From NCBI GenBank assembly GCA_920105625.2, contig OV050030.1:74167900-74231899 (forward strand): a stretch of 64,000 nucleotides of DNA, read 5' to 3'. Under the pieces are notes generated by a model. It saw nothing but the letters and a program-made list of their open reading frames with translations. It was not told the origin of the DNA and made no database searches. This document shows, piece by piece, positions 1-9,680 of this stretch. The stretch's first letter is position 1; every line of letters starts with the position of its first letter. Origin of the DNA: Clusia tigrina. Its lineage: Eukaryota > Arthropoda > Insecta > Diptera > Clusiidae. A program made the position numbers and the translations under genes.

Positions 1-29
1 TATAGATTTCTCAACGAAATTTCACAGGA

Positions 30-131
30 ATATTCCAAATATGGGCAGATTGTTACTACTGCCACGCCCACAATTAACCAAAAATCATTACTAGGTTCCT
101 ATTATAGATTTCTCAACGAAATTTCACAGGA
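30..131 (+). repeat. 102-bp mini-monomer, copy 1
   Basis: Between two landmarks only 102 bp are present. The text jumps from CACAGGAATATT to CCAAATATGGGC, removing 309 bp of a standard unit. ATT occurs at both ends of the missing part (GGAATATTGCG and GCATTCCAAAT), which fits a deletion at a 3-bp repeat. It is followed by a monomer with the unusual GTTGCGTGGACTCAC. Confidence 0.9.
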
Positions 132-2173
132 ATGTTGCGTGGACTCACATTAAACACCACACAAAAAATGGGCGTGTTATTTCTACAGCCACGCCCACTA
201 TTGACATATTATTATACCTTGCGACCTATACAATATTTTTGGACTAAATTTTATGTTAGTACGTATATGGACCGTACAAAGCCATGTACAAGATTCGGGG
301 TCGATCAGAGGAAGAATACGCCGCCTTCCCATATAATGAACTTTGGGGACCCCACTTAAAGGCAATTACCCTATCTATGCTTCTAGTGATGATATATAAA
401 AACAAATTGGTAGATGTATACACTGGGTCTGTAGTAGCATGCATTCCAAATATGGGCAGATTGTTACTACGGCCACGCCCACAATTAACCAAAAATCATT
501 ACTAGGTTCCTATTAAAGATTTCTCTACGAAATTTCACAGGAATATTGCGGGTATTAACATTAAACACCACACAAAAAATGGGAGTGTTATTTCTACAGC
601 CACGCCCACTATTGAAATATTATTATAACTTGCGACCAATACATTATTTTTGGACAAAATTTTATGTTAGTACGTATATGGACCGTACAAAGATTCGGGG
701 TCGATCAGAGGAAGAATTCGCCTCCTTCCTATATAATGAACTTTGGGGACCCCACTTAAAGACAGTTACCCTATCTATGCTTCTAGTGATTATATATAAA
801 AACAAATTGGTAGATGTATACACTGGGATTGTACTAGCGTGCATTCCAAATATGGGCAGATTGTTACTACTGCCACGCCCACAATTAACCAAGCATCATT
901 ACTAGGTTCCTATTAAAGATTTCTCTACGAAATTTCACAGCAATGTTGCGGGTACTAACAATAAACACGACACAGAAAATGGGTGTATTATTTCTACAGC
1001 CACGCCCACTATTGACATATTATTATAACTTACGAGCTATATAATATTTTTGGACGAAATTTTATATTCATACGTATATGGACCCTACAAAGCCATATAC
1101 AAAATTCGGGGTCGATCGGAGGAAGAATACGCTTCCCTCCCACATAATGAACTTTGGGGACCTCACTTAAAGACAATTACCCTATCTATGCTTCTAGTGA
1201 TGATATATGAAAACGAATTGGTAGATATATACACTGGATCTGTACTAGCATGCATTCCAAATATGGGCAGATTTTTACTACTGCCATGCCCACAATTAAC
1301 CAAAAATCATTAATAGGTTCCTATTAAAGATTTCTCAACGAAATTTCACAGGAATGTTGCGGGTATTAACATTAAGCACCACACAAAAATGGGAGTGTTA
1401 TTTCTACAGCCACGCCCACTATTGACATATTATTATAACTTGCGACCTATACAATATTTTTGGACTCAAATTTATGTTTGTACGTATATGGACCGTACAA
1501 ACCCATATACAAGATTCGGGGTCGATCAGAGGAAGAATACGCCTCCTTCCCATATTATGAACTTTGGGAACCCCACTTAAAGACAGTTACCCTATCTATG
1601 CTTCTACTGATGATATATGAAAACAATTTGGTAGATGTATATACTGGGTCTGTACTAGCATGCAATCCAAATATGGGCAGATTGTTACTACTGCCACGCC
1701 CACAATGAACCAAAAATCATTACGAGGTTCCTATTAAAGATTTTTCAACGAAATTTCACAGGAATATTGCGGTTATTAACATTAAACACCACACAAAAAA
1801 TGGGCTTGTTATTTCTACAGCCACTCCCACTATTGACATATTATTATAACTTGCGACCTATACAAAATTTATGGACGAAATTTTTTATTAGTACGTACAC
1901 GGACCCTACAAAGCCATATACAAAATTCGGGGTCGATGAGAAGAAGGATACGCCTCCTTCCCATATAATGAACTTTGGGGACCCCACTTAAAGATAATTA
2001 CCCTATCTATGCTTCTAGTCATGATATATGAAAACAAATTGATAGATGTATACACTGGGTCTGTGCTAGCATGCTTCCAAATATGGGCAGATTGTTACTA
2101 CTGCCACGCCCACAATTAACCAAAAATCATTACTAGGTTCCTATTATAGATTTCTCAACGAAATTTCACAGGA

Positions 2174-2275
2174 ATATTCCAAATATGGGCAGATTGTTAC
2201 TACTGCCACGCCCACAATTAACCAAAAATCATTACTAGGTTCCTATTATAGATTTCTCAACGAAATTTCACAGGA
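2174..2275 (+). repeat. 102-bp mini-monomer, copy 2
   Basis: It has the same junction as the copy at 30, also with CTATTATAGATTTC flanks and also followed by GTTGCGTGGACTCAC. The shared private changes show that it spread by duplication and did not arise again. Confidence 0.9.
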
Positions 2276-2674
2276 ATGTTGCGTGGACTCACATTAAACA
2301 CCACACAAAAAATGGGCGTGTTATTTCTACAGCCACGCCCACTATTGACATATTATTATACCTTGCGACCTATACAATATTTTTGGACTAAATTTTATGT
2401 TAGTACGTATATGGACCGTACAAAGATTCGGGGTCGATCAGAGGAAGAATTCGCCTCCTTCCTATATAATGAACTTTTGGGACCCCACTTAAAGACAATT
2501 ACCCTATCTATGCTTCTAGTGATGATATATAAAACAAATTGGTAGATGTATACACTGGGTTTGTACTAGCGTGCATTCCAAATATGGGCAGATTGTTACT
2601 ACTGCCACGCCCACAATTAACCAAACATCATTACTAGGTTCCTATTAAAGATTTCTCTACGAAATTTCACAGGA
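2276..2674 (+). repeat. Chimeric monomer joining two types
   Basis: The first part matches the monomer at 132 (GTTGCGTGGACTCAC, TTATACCTTGCG). From GGACCGTACAAAGATTCGG onward it matches the monomer at 543, sharing the same 11-bp deletion and the GAATTCGCCTCCTTCC form. The next unit (2675) then matches the one at 1354 in its first part (ATTAAGCACC, one A fewer before ATGGGAG). The series reads as a product of unequal recombination among 132, 543 and 1354-type units. Length is 399, with one extra A lost near 2530. Confidence 0.7.
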
Positions 2675-3084
2675 ATGTTGCGGGTATTAACATTAAGCAC
2701 CACACAAAAATGGGAGTGTTATTTCTACAGCCACGCCCACTATTGACATATTATTATAACTTGCGACCTATACAATATTTTTGGAATAAATTTTATGTTT
2801 GTACGTATATGGACCGTACAAAGCCATATACAAAATTCGGGGTCGATCGCAGGAAGAATACGCCTCCCTCCCATATAATGAAATTTGGGGACCTCACTTA
2901 AAGACAATTACCCTATCCATGCTTCTAGTGATGATATATGAAAACGAATTGGTAGATATATACACTGGGTCTGTACTAGCATGCATTCCAAATATGGGCA
3001 GATTGTTACTACTGCCATGCCTACAATTAACCAAAAATCATTACTAGGTTCCTATTAAAGATTTCTCAACGAAATTTCACAGGA

Positions 3085-3351
3085 ATGTTGCGGGTACTAA
3101 CACTAAACACCACACAAAAAATGGGAGTGTTATTTCTACAGCCACGCCCACTATTGACATATTATTATAACTTGCGACCTATACAATATTTATGGACTAA
3201 ATTTTATATTCATACGTATATGGACCCTACAATGGGTCTGTACTAGCATGCATTAAAAATATGGGCAGATTATTACTACTGCCACGCCCACAATGAACCA
3301 AAAATCATTAATAGGTTCCTATTAAAGATTTCTCTACGAAATTTCACAGGA
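3085..3351 (+). repeat. 267-bp short monomer (144-bp deletion), first copy
   Basis: GGACCCTACAA runs straight into TGGGTCTGTACTAGC, removing the GGGGTC / CTCCTTC / CTATGCTTC part of the unit. A TACAA or TACA direct repeat is present at both edges in intact monomers (CCCTACAAAG and GTATACAMTGGG). The same form starts at 3085, 5097, 8592, 10855, 11944, 14207, 15296, 16795, 17062, 19383, 22514, 39576, 53563 and 55535, always with the same junction, so it is a stable component of several HOR modules. It usually carries ATTAAAAATATGGGCAG or ATTCCAAATATGGGCAG just downstream. Confidence 0.92.
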
Positions 3352-4172
3352 ATATTGCGGGTACTAACATTAAACACCACACAAAAAATGGGCGTGCTAT
3401 TTCTACAGCCACGCCCACTATTGAAATTTTATTATAACTTGCGACCTATACAATATTTTTGGACGAAATTTTATATTAGTACGTATATGGACCCTACAAA
3501 GCCATATACAAGATTCGGGGTCGATCAGAGGAAGGATACGCCTCCTTCCCATATAATGAGCTTTGGGGACCTCACTTAAAGATAATTACCCTATCCATGC
3601 TTCTAGTGATGATATATGAAAACGAATTGGTAGATATATACACTGGGTCTGTACTAGCATGCATTCCAAATATGGGCAGATTGCTACTACTGCCATGCCT
3701 ACAATTAACCAAAAATCATTACTAGGTTCCTATTAAAGATTTCTGAACGAAATTTCACAGGAATGTTGCGGCTACTAACATTAAACACCACACAAAAAAT
3801 GGGAGTGTTATTTTTACAGCCACGCCCACTATATACATATTATTCTAACTTGCGACCTATACATGATTTTTGGACGAAATTTTATGTTAGTACGTATATG
3901 GACCGTACAAAGCCATATACAAGATTCGGGGTCGATCAGAGGAAGAATACGCCTCCTTCCCATATAATGAACTTTGGGGACCCCACTTAAAGGCAATTAC
4001 CCTATCTATGCTTCTAGTCATGATATATGAAAACAAATTTATAGATGTATACACTGGGTCTGTACTAGCATGCTTCCAAATATGGGCAGATTGTTACTAC
4101 TGCCACGCCCACAATTAACCAAAAATCATTACTTGGTTCCTATTATAGATTTCTCAACGAAATTTCACAGGA

Positions 4173-4274
4173 ATGTTCCAAATATGGGCAGATTGTTACT
4201 ACTGCCACGCCCACAATTAACCAAAAATCATTACTAGGTTCCTATTATAGATTTCTCAACGAAATTTCACAGGA
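4173..4274 (+). repeat. 102-bp mini-monomer, copy 3
   Basis: This mini-unit has GGAATGTTCC where copies 1 and 2 have GGAATATTCC, and is followed by GTTGCGGGGACTCACG, not GTTGCGTGG. It is therefore an older or partly converted relative of the other two. Confidence 0.88.
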
Positions 4275-5811
4275 ATGTTGCGGGGACTCACGTTAAACAC
4301 CACACAAAAAATGGGCGTGTTATTTCTACAGCCACGCCCACTATTGACATATTATTATAACTTGCGACCTATACAATATTTTTGGACTAAATTTTACGTT
4401 AGTACGTATATGGACCGTACAAAGCCATATACAAGATTCGGGGTCGATCAGAGGAAGAACACGCCTCCTTCCCATATAATGAACTTTGGGGACCCCACTT
4501 AAAGGCAATTACCCTATCTATGCTTCTAGTGATGATATATGAAAACAAATTGGTAGATGTATACACTGGGTCTGTAGTAGCATGCGTTCCAAATATGGGC
4601 AGATTGTTACTACGGCCACGCCCACAATTAACCAAAAATCATTACTAGGTTCCTATTAAAGATTTCTCTACGAAATTTCACAGGAATTTTGCGGGTACTA
4701 ACATTAAACACGACACAGAAAATGGGCGTGTTATTTCTACAGCCACGACCACTATTGACATATTATTATAACTTGCGACCTATACAATATTTTTGGAATA
4801 AATTTTATGTTTGTACGTATATGGACCGTACAAAGCCATATACAAAATTCGGGGTCGATCGCAGGAAGAATACGCCTCCCTCCCATATAATGAAATTTGG
4901 GGACCTCACTTAAAGACAATTACCCTATCCATGCTTCTAGTGATGATATATGAAAACGAATTGGTAGATATATACACTGGGTCTGTACTAGCATGCATTC
5001 CAAATATGGGCAGATTGTTACTACTGCCATGCCTACAATTAACCAAAAATCATTACTTGGTTCCTATTAAAGATTTCTCAACGAAATTTCACAGGAATGT
5101 TGCGGGTATTAACATTAAACACGACACAAAAAATGGGAGTGTTATTTCTACAGCCACGCCCACTATTGAAATATTATTATAACTTGCGACCTATACAATA
5201 TTTTTGGACTAAATTTTATATTCATACGTATATGGACCCTACAATGGGTCTTTTCTAGCATGCATTAAAAATATGGGCAGATGATTACTACTGCCACGCC
5301 CACAATGAACCAAAAATCATTAATAGGTTCCTATTAAAGATTTCTCTACGAAATTTCACAGGAATATTGCGGGTACTAACATTAAACACCACACAAAAAA
5401 TGAGCGTGTTATTTCTACAGCCACGCCCACTATTGAAATTTTATTATAACTTACGACCTATATAATATTTTTGGACGAAATTTCATATTAGTACGTATAT
5501 GGATCCTACAAAGCCATATACAAAATTCGGGGTCGATGAGAAGAAGGATACGCCTCCTTCCCATATAATGAACTTTGGGGAGCCCACTTAAAGATAATTA
5601 CCCTATCTATGCTTCTAGTCATGATATATGACAACAAATTGACAGATGAATACACTGGGTCTGTACAAGCATGCATTCCAAATATGGGCAGATTATTACT
5701 ACTGCCACGCCCACAATTAACCAAAAATCATTACTAGGTTCCTATTAAAGATTTTTCAACGAAATTTCACAGGAATGTTGCGGGTACTAACATTAAACAC
5801 CACACAAAAAA

Positions 5812-5840
5812 TGGGCGTGTTATTTCTACAGCCACGCCCA
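5812..5840 (+). other. 8-bp inverted repeat (TGGGCGTG/CACGCCCA), type copy
   Basis: TGGGCGTG at 5812-5819 and CACGCCCA at 5833-5840 are perfect reverse complements around a 13-base loop. The arrangement recurs in most monomers that carry the GGGCGTG form. Other monomers have GGGAGTG, GGGCTTG, GGGTGTA or, on the right arm, CACGCGCAC, which weaken or break the stem without a matching change on the other side. The pairing is therefore real as sequence, but I see no compensatory evidence that a structure is being kept. Confidence 0.6.
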
Positions 5841-5952
5841 CTATTGAAATTTTATTATAACTTGCGACCTATACAATATTTTTGGACGAAATTTTATATT
5901 AGTACGTATATTGACCCTACAAAGCCATATACACGATTCGGGGTCCATCAGA

Positions 5953-5972
5953 GGAAGGATACGCCTCCTTCC
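5953..5972 (+). other. 7-bp inverted repeat (GGAAGGA/TCCTTCC), type copy
   Basis: GGAAGGA at 5953-5959 and TCCTTCC at 5966-5972 are perfect reverse complements with a six-base TACGCC loop. Units with GGAAGGATACGCCTCCTTCC keep the full stem. The other common form, GGAAGAATACGCCTCCCTCC, has mismatches. It is the GC-richest part of the monomer. Confidence 0.5.
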
Positions 5973-6085
5973 CATATAATGAGCTTTGGGGACCTCACTT
6001 AAAGACAATTACCCTATCTATGCTTCTAGTGATGATATATGAAAACAAATTGGTAGATGTATACACTGGGTCTGTACTAGCATGC

Positions 6086-6339
6086 ATTCCAAATATGGGC
6101 AGATTGTTACTACTGCCACGCCCACAATTAACCAAAAATCATTACTAGGTTCCTATTAAAGATTTCTCTACGAAGTTTCACAGGAATGTTGCGGATACTA
6201 ACATTAAACACGACACAGAAAATGGGCGTATTATTTCTACAGCCACGCCCACTATTGACATATTATTATAACTTGCGACCTATAATATATTTTTGGGCGA
6301 AATTTTATATTCGTGCGTATATGGTCCCTACAAAGCCAT
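6086..6339 (+). repeat. Diverged internal duplication in the monomer (two ~127-bp sub-copies)
   Basis: Two stretches 127 bp apart can be aligned along their length. Sub-copy A (6086-6212) reads AAATATGGGCAG, then CTGCCACGCCCACAATTA, then ATTACTAGGTTCCTATTAAAG, then TTTCTCTACGAAGTTTCAC. Sub-copy B (6213-6339) reads GAAAATGGGCG, then CAGCCACGCCCACTATTG, then TTATAACTTGCGACCTATAA, then TTTTTGGGCGAAATTTTAT. ATGGGC, CACGCCCAC, CCTAT and CGAARTTT all fall in register. The remaining ~157 bp of the monomer shows no third copy that I can see. The alignment was made by eye; an internal dot plot would decide it. Confidence 0.6.
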
Positions 6340-7417
6340 ATACAAGTTTCGCGGTAGATCAGAGGAAGAATACGCCTCCCTCCCATATAAGAACTTTGGG
6401 GACCTCACTTCAAGAAAATTACCCTATCTATGCTTCTAGTGTTGATATATGAAAACGAATTTGTAGATGTATACACTGGGTCTGTACTAGGATGCATTCC
6501 AAATATGGGGAGATAATTACTAGTGCCATGCCCACAATTAAGCAAAAATCATTACGATTTTCCTATTAAAGATTTCTCTACGAAATTTCACAGGAATGTT
6601 GCGGGTACTAACATTAAACACCACACAAAAAATTGGCGTGTTATTTCTACAGCCACGCCCACTATTGACATATTATTATAACTTGCGACCTATATAAAAT
6701 TTTTGGGCGAAATTTTATATTAGTACGTATATGGACCCTACAAAGCCATATACAAGATTCGGGGTCGATCAGAGGAAGGATACGCCTCCTTCCCATATAA
6801 TGAGCTTTGGGGACCTCACTTAACGACAATTACCCTATCTATGCTTCTAGTGATTATATATGAAAACAAATTGGTAGATGTATACACTGGGACTGTACTA
6901 GCATGCATTCCAAATATAGGCAGATTGTTACTTACTGCCACGCCCACAATTAACCAAAAATCATTACTAGGTTCCTATTAAAGATTTCTCAACGAAATTT
7001 CACAAGAATGTTGCGGGTACTAACATTAAACACCACAAAAAAATGGGCGTGTTATTTCTACAGCCACGCCCACTATTGACATATTATTATAACTCACGAC
7101 CTATATAATATTTTGGGACGAAATTTCATATTAGTACGTATATGGACCCTACAAAGCCATATACAAGATTCGGGGTCGATCAGAGGAAGGATACGCCTCC
7201 TTCCCATATAATGAGCTTTGGGGACCTCACTTAAAGACAATTACCCTATCTATGCTTCTAGTGATGATATATGAAAACAAATTGGTAGATTTATACACTG
7301 GGTATGTACTAGCATGCATTCCAAATATAGGCAGATTGTTACTACTGCCACGCCCACAATTAACAAAAAATCATTACTAGGTTCCTATTAAAGATTTCTC
7401 AACGGAATTTCACAGGA
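6186..7417 (+). repeat. Three single monomers between HOR modules
   Basis: Units at 6186 (410), 6596 (412) and 7008 (410). The first is the GTTGCGGATACTAAC type with TATAATATATTTTTGGGCG and TTTCGCGGTAGATC, which reappears at 16385, 17740 and 28397. The 412-bp length at 6596 comes from GTTACTTACTGCC, one extra T, a form shared with the units at 21693 and 24824. Confidence 0.85.
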
Positions 7418-9680
7418 ATGTTGCGGGTACTAACATTAAACACCACACAAAAAATTGGCGTGTTATTTCTACAGCCACGCCCACTATTGACATATTATTA
7501 TAACTTACGACCTATATATCATTTTTTGATGAAATTTCATATTAGTACGTATATAGACCCTACAAACCCATATAAGAGATTCGGGGTCGATCACAGGAAG
7601 GATACGCCTCCTTCCCATATAATGAGCTTTGGGGACCCCACTTAAAGACAATTACCCTATTTATGCTTTTAGTGATGATATATGAAATCAAATTGGTAGA
7701 TGTATACACTGGGTCTGTACTAGCATGCAATCCAAATATGGGCAGATTGTTACTACTGCCACGCCCACAATTAACCAAAAATCATTACTAGGTTCCTATT
7801 AAAGATTTCTCTACGAAATTTCACAGGAATGTTGCGGGTACTAACATTAAACACGACACATAAAATGGGCGTATTATTTCTACAGCCACGCCCACTATTG
7901 ACATATTATTATAACTTGCGACCTATAATATATTTTTGGGCGAAATTTTATATTCGTACGCCTCCCTCCCATATAAGAACTTTGGGGACCTCACTTAAAG
8001 AAAATTACCCTATCTATGCTTCTAGTGATGATATATGAAAACGAATTTGTAGATGTATACACTGGGTCTGTACTAGGATGCATTCCAAATATGGGGAGAT
8101 AATTACTAGTGCCACGCCCACAATTAAGCAAATATCATTACGATTTTCCTATTAAAGATTTCTCAACGAAATTTCACAGGAATATTGCGGGTATTAACAT
8201 TAAACACCACACAAAAAACGGGCTTGTTATGTCTGCAGCCACGCCCACTATTGACATATTATTATAACTTGCGACCTATATAATATTTTTGGGCGAAATT
8301 TTATATTCGTACGTATATGGACCCTACAAAGCCATATACAAGTTTCGTGGTAGATCAGAGGAAGAATACGCCTCCCTCCCATATAAGAACTTTGGGGACC
8401 TCACTTAAAGAAAATTACCCTATCTATGCTTCTAGTGATGATATATGAAAACGAATTTGTAGATGTATACACTGGGTCTGTACTAGGATGCATTCCAAAT
8501 ATGGCTAGATAATTACTAGTGCCACGCCCACAATTAAGCAAAAATCATTACGATTTTCCAATTAAAGATTTCTCAACGAAATTTCACAGGAATATTGCGG
8601 GTATTAACATTAAACACCACACAAAAAACGGGCTTGTTATGTCTACAGCCACGCCCACTATTGACATATTATTATAACTTGCGACCTATATAATATTTTT
8701 GGGCGAAATTTTATATTCGTACGTATATGGACCCTACAATGGGTCTGTACTAGCATGCATTCCAAATATGGGCAGATTGTTACTACTGCCACGCCCACAA
8801 TTAACCAAAAATCATTACTAGGTTCCTATTAAATATTTCTCTACGAAATTTCACAGGAATGTTGCGGGTACTAACATTAAACACCACACAAAAAATGGGC
8901 GTGTTATTTCTACAGCCACGCCCACTATTGAAATTTTATTATAACTTACGACCTATATAATATTTTTGGACGAAATTTCATATTAGTACGTATATGGACC
9001 CTACAAAGCCATATACAAAATTCGGGGTCGATGAGAAGAAGGATACGCCTCCTTCCCATATAATGAACTTTGGGGAGCCCACTTAAAGATAATTACCCTA
9101 TCTATGCTTCTAGTCATGATATATGACAACAAATTGGTAGATGTATACACTGGGTCTGTACTAGCATGCATTCCAAATATGGGCAGATTATTACTACTGC
9201 CACGCCCACAATTAACCAAAAATCATTACTAGGTTCCTATTAAAGATTTTTCAACGAAATTTCACAGGAATGTTGCGGGTACTAACATTAAACACCACAC
9301 AAAAAATGGGCGTGTTATTTCTACAGCCACGCCCACTATTGAAATTTTATTATAACTTGCGACCTATACAATATTTTTGGACGAAATTTTATATTAGTAC
9401 GTATATGGACCCTACAAAGCCATATACAAGATTCGGGGTCGATCAGAGGAAGGATACGCCTCCTTCCCATATAATGAGCTTTGGGGACCTCACTTAAAGA
9501 CAATTACCCTATCTATGCTTCTAGTGATGATATATGTAAACAAATTGGTAGATGTATACACTGGGTCTGTACTAGCATGCATTCCAAATATGGGCAGATT
9601 GTTACTACTGCCACGACCACAATTAACCAAAAATCATTACTAGGTTCCTATTAAAGATTTCTCTACGAAATTTCACAGGA
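7418..9680 (+). repeat. 2263-bp HOR module, copy 1
   Basis: Six monomers: 7418 (411), 7829 (353), 8182 (410), 8592 (267), 8859 (411) and 9270 (411). It is followed directly by a second copy at 9681. This copy has CGACACATAAAATGGG where the other two have CGACACAGAAAATGGG. Confidence 0.93.
7829..8181 (+). repeat. 353-bp short monomer (57-bp deletion), first copy
   Basis: TTATATTCGTACG joins directly to CCTCCCTCCC. In the intact parent type (as at 16385) TACG occurs at both edges, 57 bp apart (CGTACGTATATGG and GAATACGCCTCC), so a deletion between 4-bp repeats explains the unit. The same junction is at 10092 and 13444, each time as the second monomer of the 2263-bp module. Confidence 0.93.

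Larger units (their letters stand above)
1..5096 (+). repeat. Left irregular segment of the satellite array
   Basis: Monomers start (length) at 30 (102), 132 (411), 543 (400), 943 (411), 1354 (410), 1764 (410), 2174 (102), 2276 (399), 2675 (410), 3085 (267), 3352 (411), 3763 (410), 4173 (102), 4275 (411) and 4686 (411). Many carry TTATGTTAGTACG or TTATGTTTGTACG with GGACCGTAC, forms otherwise found to the right of 26 kb and not between 5.1 and 25.7 kb. No strict HOR is visible. The 102-bp mini-unit followed by a GTTGCG(T/G)GGACTCAC monomer is repeated at offsets of 2144 and 1999 bp, but the monomers between differ, so copies have been reshuffled. Confidence 0.85.
5097..6185 (+). repeat. 1089-bp HOR module, copy 1
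   Basis: Three monomers: 5097 (267), 5364 (411) and 5775 (411). The middle unit is marked by GGATCCTACAAAG, GATGAGAAGAAGG, GACAGATGAATACAC and GTACAAGC. The same trio recurs at 11944 and 15296. This copy differs from those by GTCTTTTCTAGC at the short-unit junction and ATGAGCG at about 5400. Confidence 0.88.
5775..6185 (+). repeat. Reference 411-bp satellite monomer
   Basis: This is a full-length, unrearranged unit used here as the type copy. In order it holds: the landmark ATGTTGCGGG; a CACCACAC segment; TGGGCGTG and its partner CACGCCCA (5812-5840); an AT-rich stretch ending in GACGAAATTTTATATT; TACGTATAT and GGACCCTACAAAG; a GC-richer stretch starting ATTCGGGGTC with a GGAAGGA/TCCTTCC inverted repeat (5953-5972); CTTTGGGGACC; CTATCTATGCTTCTAG; GTATACACTGGGTCTGTAC; GCATGCATTCC; and a second CACGCCCAC box (6117-6125). 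It ends in ACGAAGTTTCACAGGA (most copies ACGAAATTTCACAGGA) before the next landmark. The length equals 3 x 137, so reading frames stay in phase between full-length units. This copy carries a private GGGTCCATC where most units have GGGTCGATC. The phase chosen is arbitrary. Confidence 0.95.

Noticed and set aside
132..359. Short open frames of about 75 codons starting at the ATGTTGCGG landmark in most monomers
   Set aside because: The frame ends at the CACTTAAAG stop in most units; in others a small indel changes its end. It overlaps open frames on the other strand and in another frame, has no recognisable domain, and changes with every monomer variant. It is a consequence of the repeat, not a gene family.
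256..492. Recurrent minus-strand frames of 60-78 codons (MVNCGRGSSNNLPIF...)
   Set aside because: They are the reverse-strand reading of the CACGCCCAC to GGACC part of the monomer and overlap plus-strand frames. There is no independent evidence of expression or of a protein family.
5936..5956. CENP-B box-like text at ATTCGGGGTC
   Set aside because: The mammalian consensus needs TTCG, four bases, A, two bases, CGGG. After TTCGGGG the monomer has TCGATC or TCCATC and no CGGG at the required position.
5775..6185. TATA-like and AATAAA-like strings as promoter or poly(A) signals
   Set aside because: AT-rich sequence gives such strings by chance many times per monomer. None is paired with a start, a reading frame or a consistent position that would support transcription.
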